DNA from: Desulfococcaceae bacterium HSG8
GTDB lineage: Bacteria; Desulfobacterota; Desulfobacteria; Desulfobacterales; 4be13
Assembly: GCA_030378015.1 (NCBI GenBank)
Contig: JAUCGG010000003.1
Coordinates: 1-64,000, forward strand
Length of the DNA: 64,000 nt
Direction: 5' to 3'
A program made the position numbers and the translations under genes. How positions within the stretch are numbered: the stretch's first letter is position 1; each line of letters begins with the position of its first letter. Of this stretch, positions 62,642-64,000 are shown in pieces. The notes beneath the pieces are model-generated. The model was not told the origin of the DNA, did no database searches, and saw only the letters and a list, made by a program, of their open reading frames with translations.

Positions 62642-62731
62642 ATCAGCAGATCGAAAAGTTCCCGAAAGCCATGCAAAGCGTGGAAACAAGTGTTCAGCGT
62701 CTCCTGTCCGGAACTTTTCGATCTACTGATT
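62642..62731. repeat. Family B palindromic element, copy 5 (90 bp)
   Basis: Ends ATCAGCAGATCGAAAAGTT and AACTTTTCGATCTACTGAT are inverted over 19 bases with two mismatches; the interior is short and unstructured. It lies upstream of the 59852 kinase. Confidence 0.75.
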
Positions 62732-63292
62732 ATCGGAAATAATCATCATACATCAGTTCTGATATCGGTTCAATTTTTTTCAGATTTCGGATCTGACAAA
62801 GCATCACAAAAGTGTGATGCTATAAAATACATTATAGTAAATGCCAATGTGTTCCTATAGTTTCGTATTTTTTGATATATAATATATTTTATTATGCTAT
62901 CTGAGCTACAATGTCAACCGAATTATCAGAGATTGCCATGCATCATTTTTTCCCTTTGGTATAGCAATATATCTGAGCTTTTTCAGATCAGCCTTTATCG
63001 TTCCTGCAAAAATCAGAAATATTGACAAATCATCCGCCAAGTGTTATGTGATTCAGAAAATCGGGTCTGTTTTAACGCTTATATGCAACTTTTTTTAACC
63101 GCACAGAGCGTTATGCAACAATTTCTCCTCGGCCTCTGTAGCTTCTGTGGTTAAGTAGCTCGAAAAGTTTCCGGAATTTTGCGGGCAATCGCGTTCCCGG
63201 AATGACACTTTAACCCGGAATCCACTGTCTGCAAAAGTTTTCGATATACTAAAAGTTGCACATTCCTGTAAAAAATAGGGAGGGAAATCATA
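62732..63292. other. AT-rich spacer with a family B remnant
   Basis: 62800-62910 is very AT-rich and may hold divergent promoters for the kinase and the 63293 gene. At 63153-63251 a degraded family B element has AGTAGCTCGAAAAG and TTTTCGATATACT ends and the inner CGGAATGACACTTTAACCCG stretch. No gene is visible. Confidence 0.5.
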
Positions 63293-64000
63293 ATGTCTGA
63301 CATACTGAACTTCACAGTAGCGGACATGACAGCCTGCGGCAAACTTTTTCGAGAGTTTGAAACAAAAAGCAAATCCATGGAAGAAGTCGCCGCATCTCTG
63401 GTCAATACCTTATACAATGATTTTATCAATAAAAGCACAAATGAAAAGAATTTTGTTCTTGTCCGATTTTTTAAAACCCATTCATATGGGAAACTGCCCC
63501 CGGAGCTTCAGGATTTTCTTATAAAAACTTTCGGAGACAAACCCGGTTTTGAAGATAAACCGACCCATGACACAAAATGTCTGACATTACTGGCAACACG
63601 CGGGGATAAGCCGGAATGGAATGATCGGAGAAAATCCGGGACTCACCAGGCAATTCCTTTATACAGCGAGATACTGGTAAGTAAGCTGCCGATGGTATCG
63701 GGGCTGATTGATCAGTTCGGACTGTCTGTATCAGAGGTGATCAAGCCGGACAGATCCATACAGGTAGGGGAAGGGGATAAAACCTATAATGTGTTCTACG
63801 TTCCCCGGGCCAAGGATAGTAAGTTTATCCCTGCCCAGGAAGATTTTGTCATTCCTTCCGGTGTTGAGTCGGTTTTAGGGTTCGGCGGACTCCACCCGAA
63901 CGGGGATATGTTCGGGATTATCATTTTTTCAAGGGTTCCTATTCCTGAAAATGTCGCCGTCATGTTCAAAACCATATCGCTGAGTGTCAAAACAGCAATT
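63293..64000 (+). CDS. N-terminal part of a probable sensor protein (cut by window end)
   Basis: An open frame of 236 codons starting ATG at 63293, eight bases after GGGAGGG, runs off the window. It begins MSDILNFTVADMTACGKLFR and contains FVLVRFFKTHSYGKLPPELQ, DTKCLTLLATRGDKPEWNDR, HQAIPLYSEILVSKLPMVSG and VLGFGGLHPNGDMFGIIIFS. This looks like a cytosolic GAF-type sensor head; similar regions precede PAS-kinase or GGDEF modules in related bacteria. Output domain unseen. It is the only plus-strand gene after 20970. Confidence 0.75.
   Translation, partial: MSDILNFTVADMTACGKLFREFETKSKSMEEVAASLVNTLYNDFINKSTNEKNFVLVRFFKTHSYGKLPPELQDFLIKTFGDKPGFEDKPTHDTKCLTLLATRGDKPEWNDRRKSGTHQAIPLYSEILVSKLPMVSGLIDQFGLSVSEVIKPDRSIQVGEGDKTYNVFYVPRAKDSKFIPAQEDFVIPSGVESVLGFGGLHPNGDMFGIIIFSRVPIPENVAVMFKTISLSVKTAI

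Overview
The window reads as a piece of a Gram-negative, probably anaerobic bacterial chromosome of moderate GC. Desulfobacterota (deltaproteobacteria) is the best guess. The guess rests on the clpX-like/folC/rpsU neighbourhood, the Tat-exported DUF362 protein, the acetyl-CoA synthetase beside SSS symporters with tiny accessory peptides, the very large set of PAS/Cache hybrid kinases, and the dense load of palindromic repeats. No rRNA or phylogenetic marker is complete enough to name a genus.

Left part, 1-4.0 kb, is housekeeping: ribosomal protein S21 with its terminator, folC, tRNA-Arg(CCG), a 21-bp tandem repeat array and a ClpX-like AAA+ ATPase. From 4.3 to 12.8 kb lies an accessory island. 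It holds HigBA, BrnTA, a RelE-type pair, YefM-YoeB and two PIN modules, two near-identical HNH nuclease genes with a third relic, an unknown 176-residue protein with an overlapping 42-residue peptide, and a chimera of an antitoxin start with the tail of the ClpX-like gene. Two toxins (BrnT and RelE types) each carry TGA where the family has a conserved tryptophan, and one PIN gene has lost its N-terminus, so the island is partly decayed.

From 12.8 to 21.2 kb single genes on the plus strand (MmcQ/YjbR, two GGDEF proteins, LolA-like, DUF362, DUF6599-like) are separated by repeat-filled spacers. Four copies of one miniature element (about 170-195 bp) occur at 13.0, 17.9, 21.0 and 29.9 kb with matching 8-bp flanking duplications. 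A separate 76-bp element at 13.5 kb has perfect 17-bp inverted ends and an 11-bp target duplication.

From 21.2 to 62.6 kb every gene is on the minus strand. TetR, acetyl-CoA synthetase and two tandem SSS symporters, each followed by a 28-residue membrane peptide, look like an acetate or short-chain carboxylate uptake and activation unit. The rest is a signalling island: a chemoreceptor with an orphan ABC-type binding protein, nine histidine kinases, several receiver proteins, a Rec-HD-GYP phosphodiesterase, an orphan TRAP binding protein and a lone molybdopterin oxidoreductase of the nitrate-reductase type. Four kinases share nearly the same catalytic cassette behind different sensor heads, and broken copies of that cassette lie between them. 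The window ends inside a plus-strand gene that starts at 63293.
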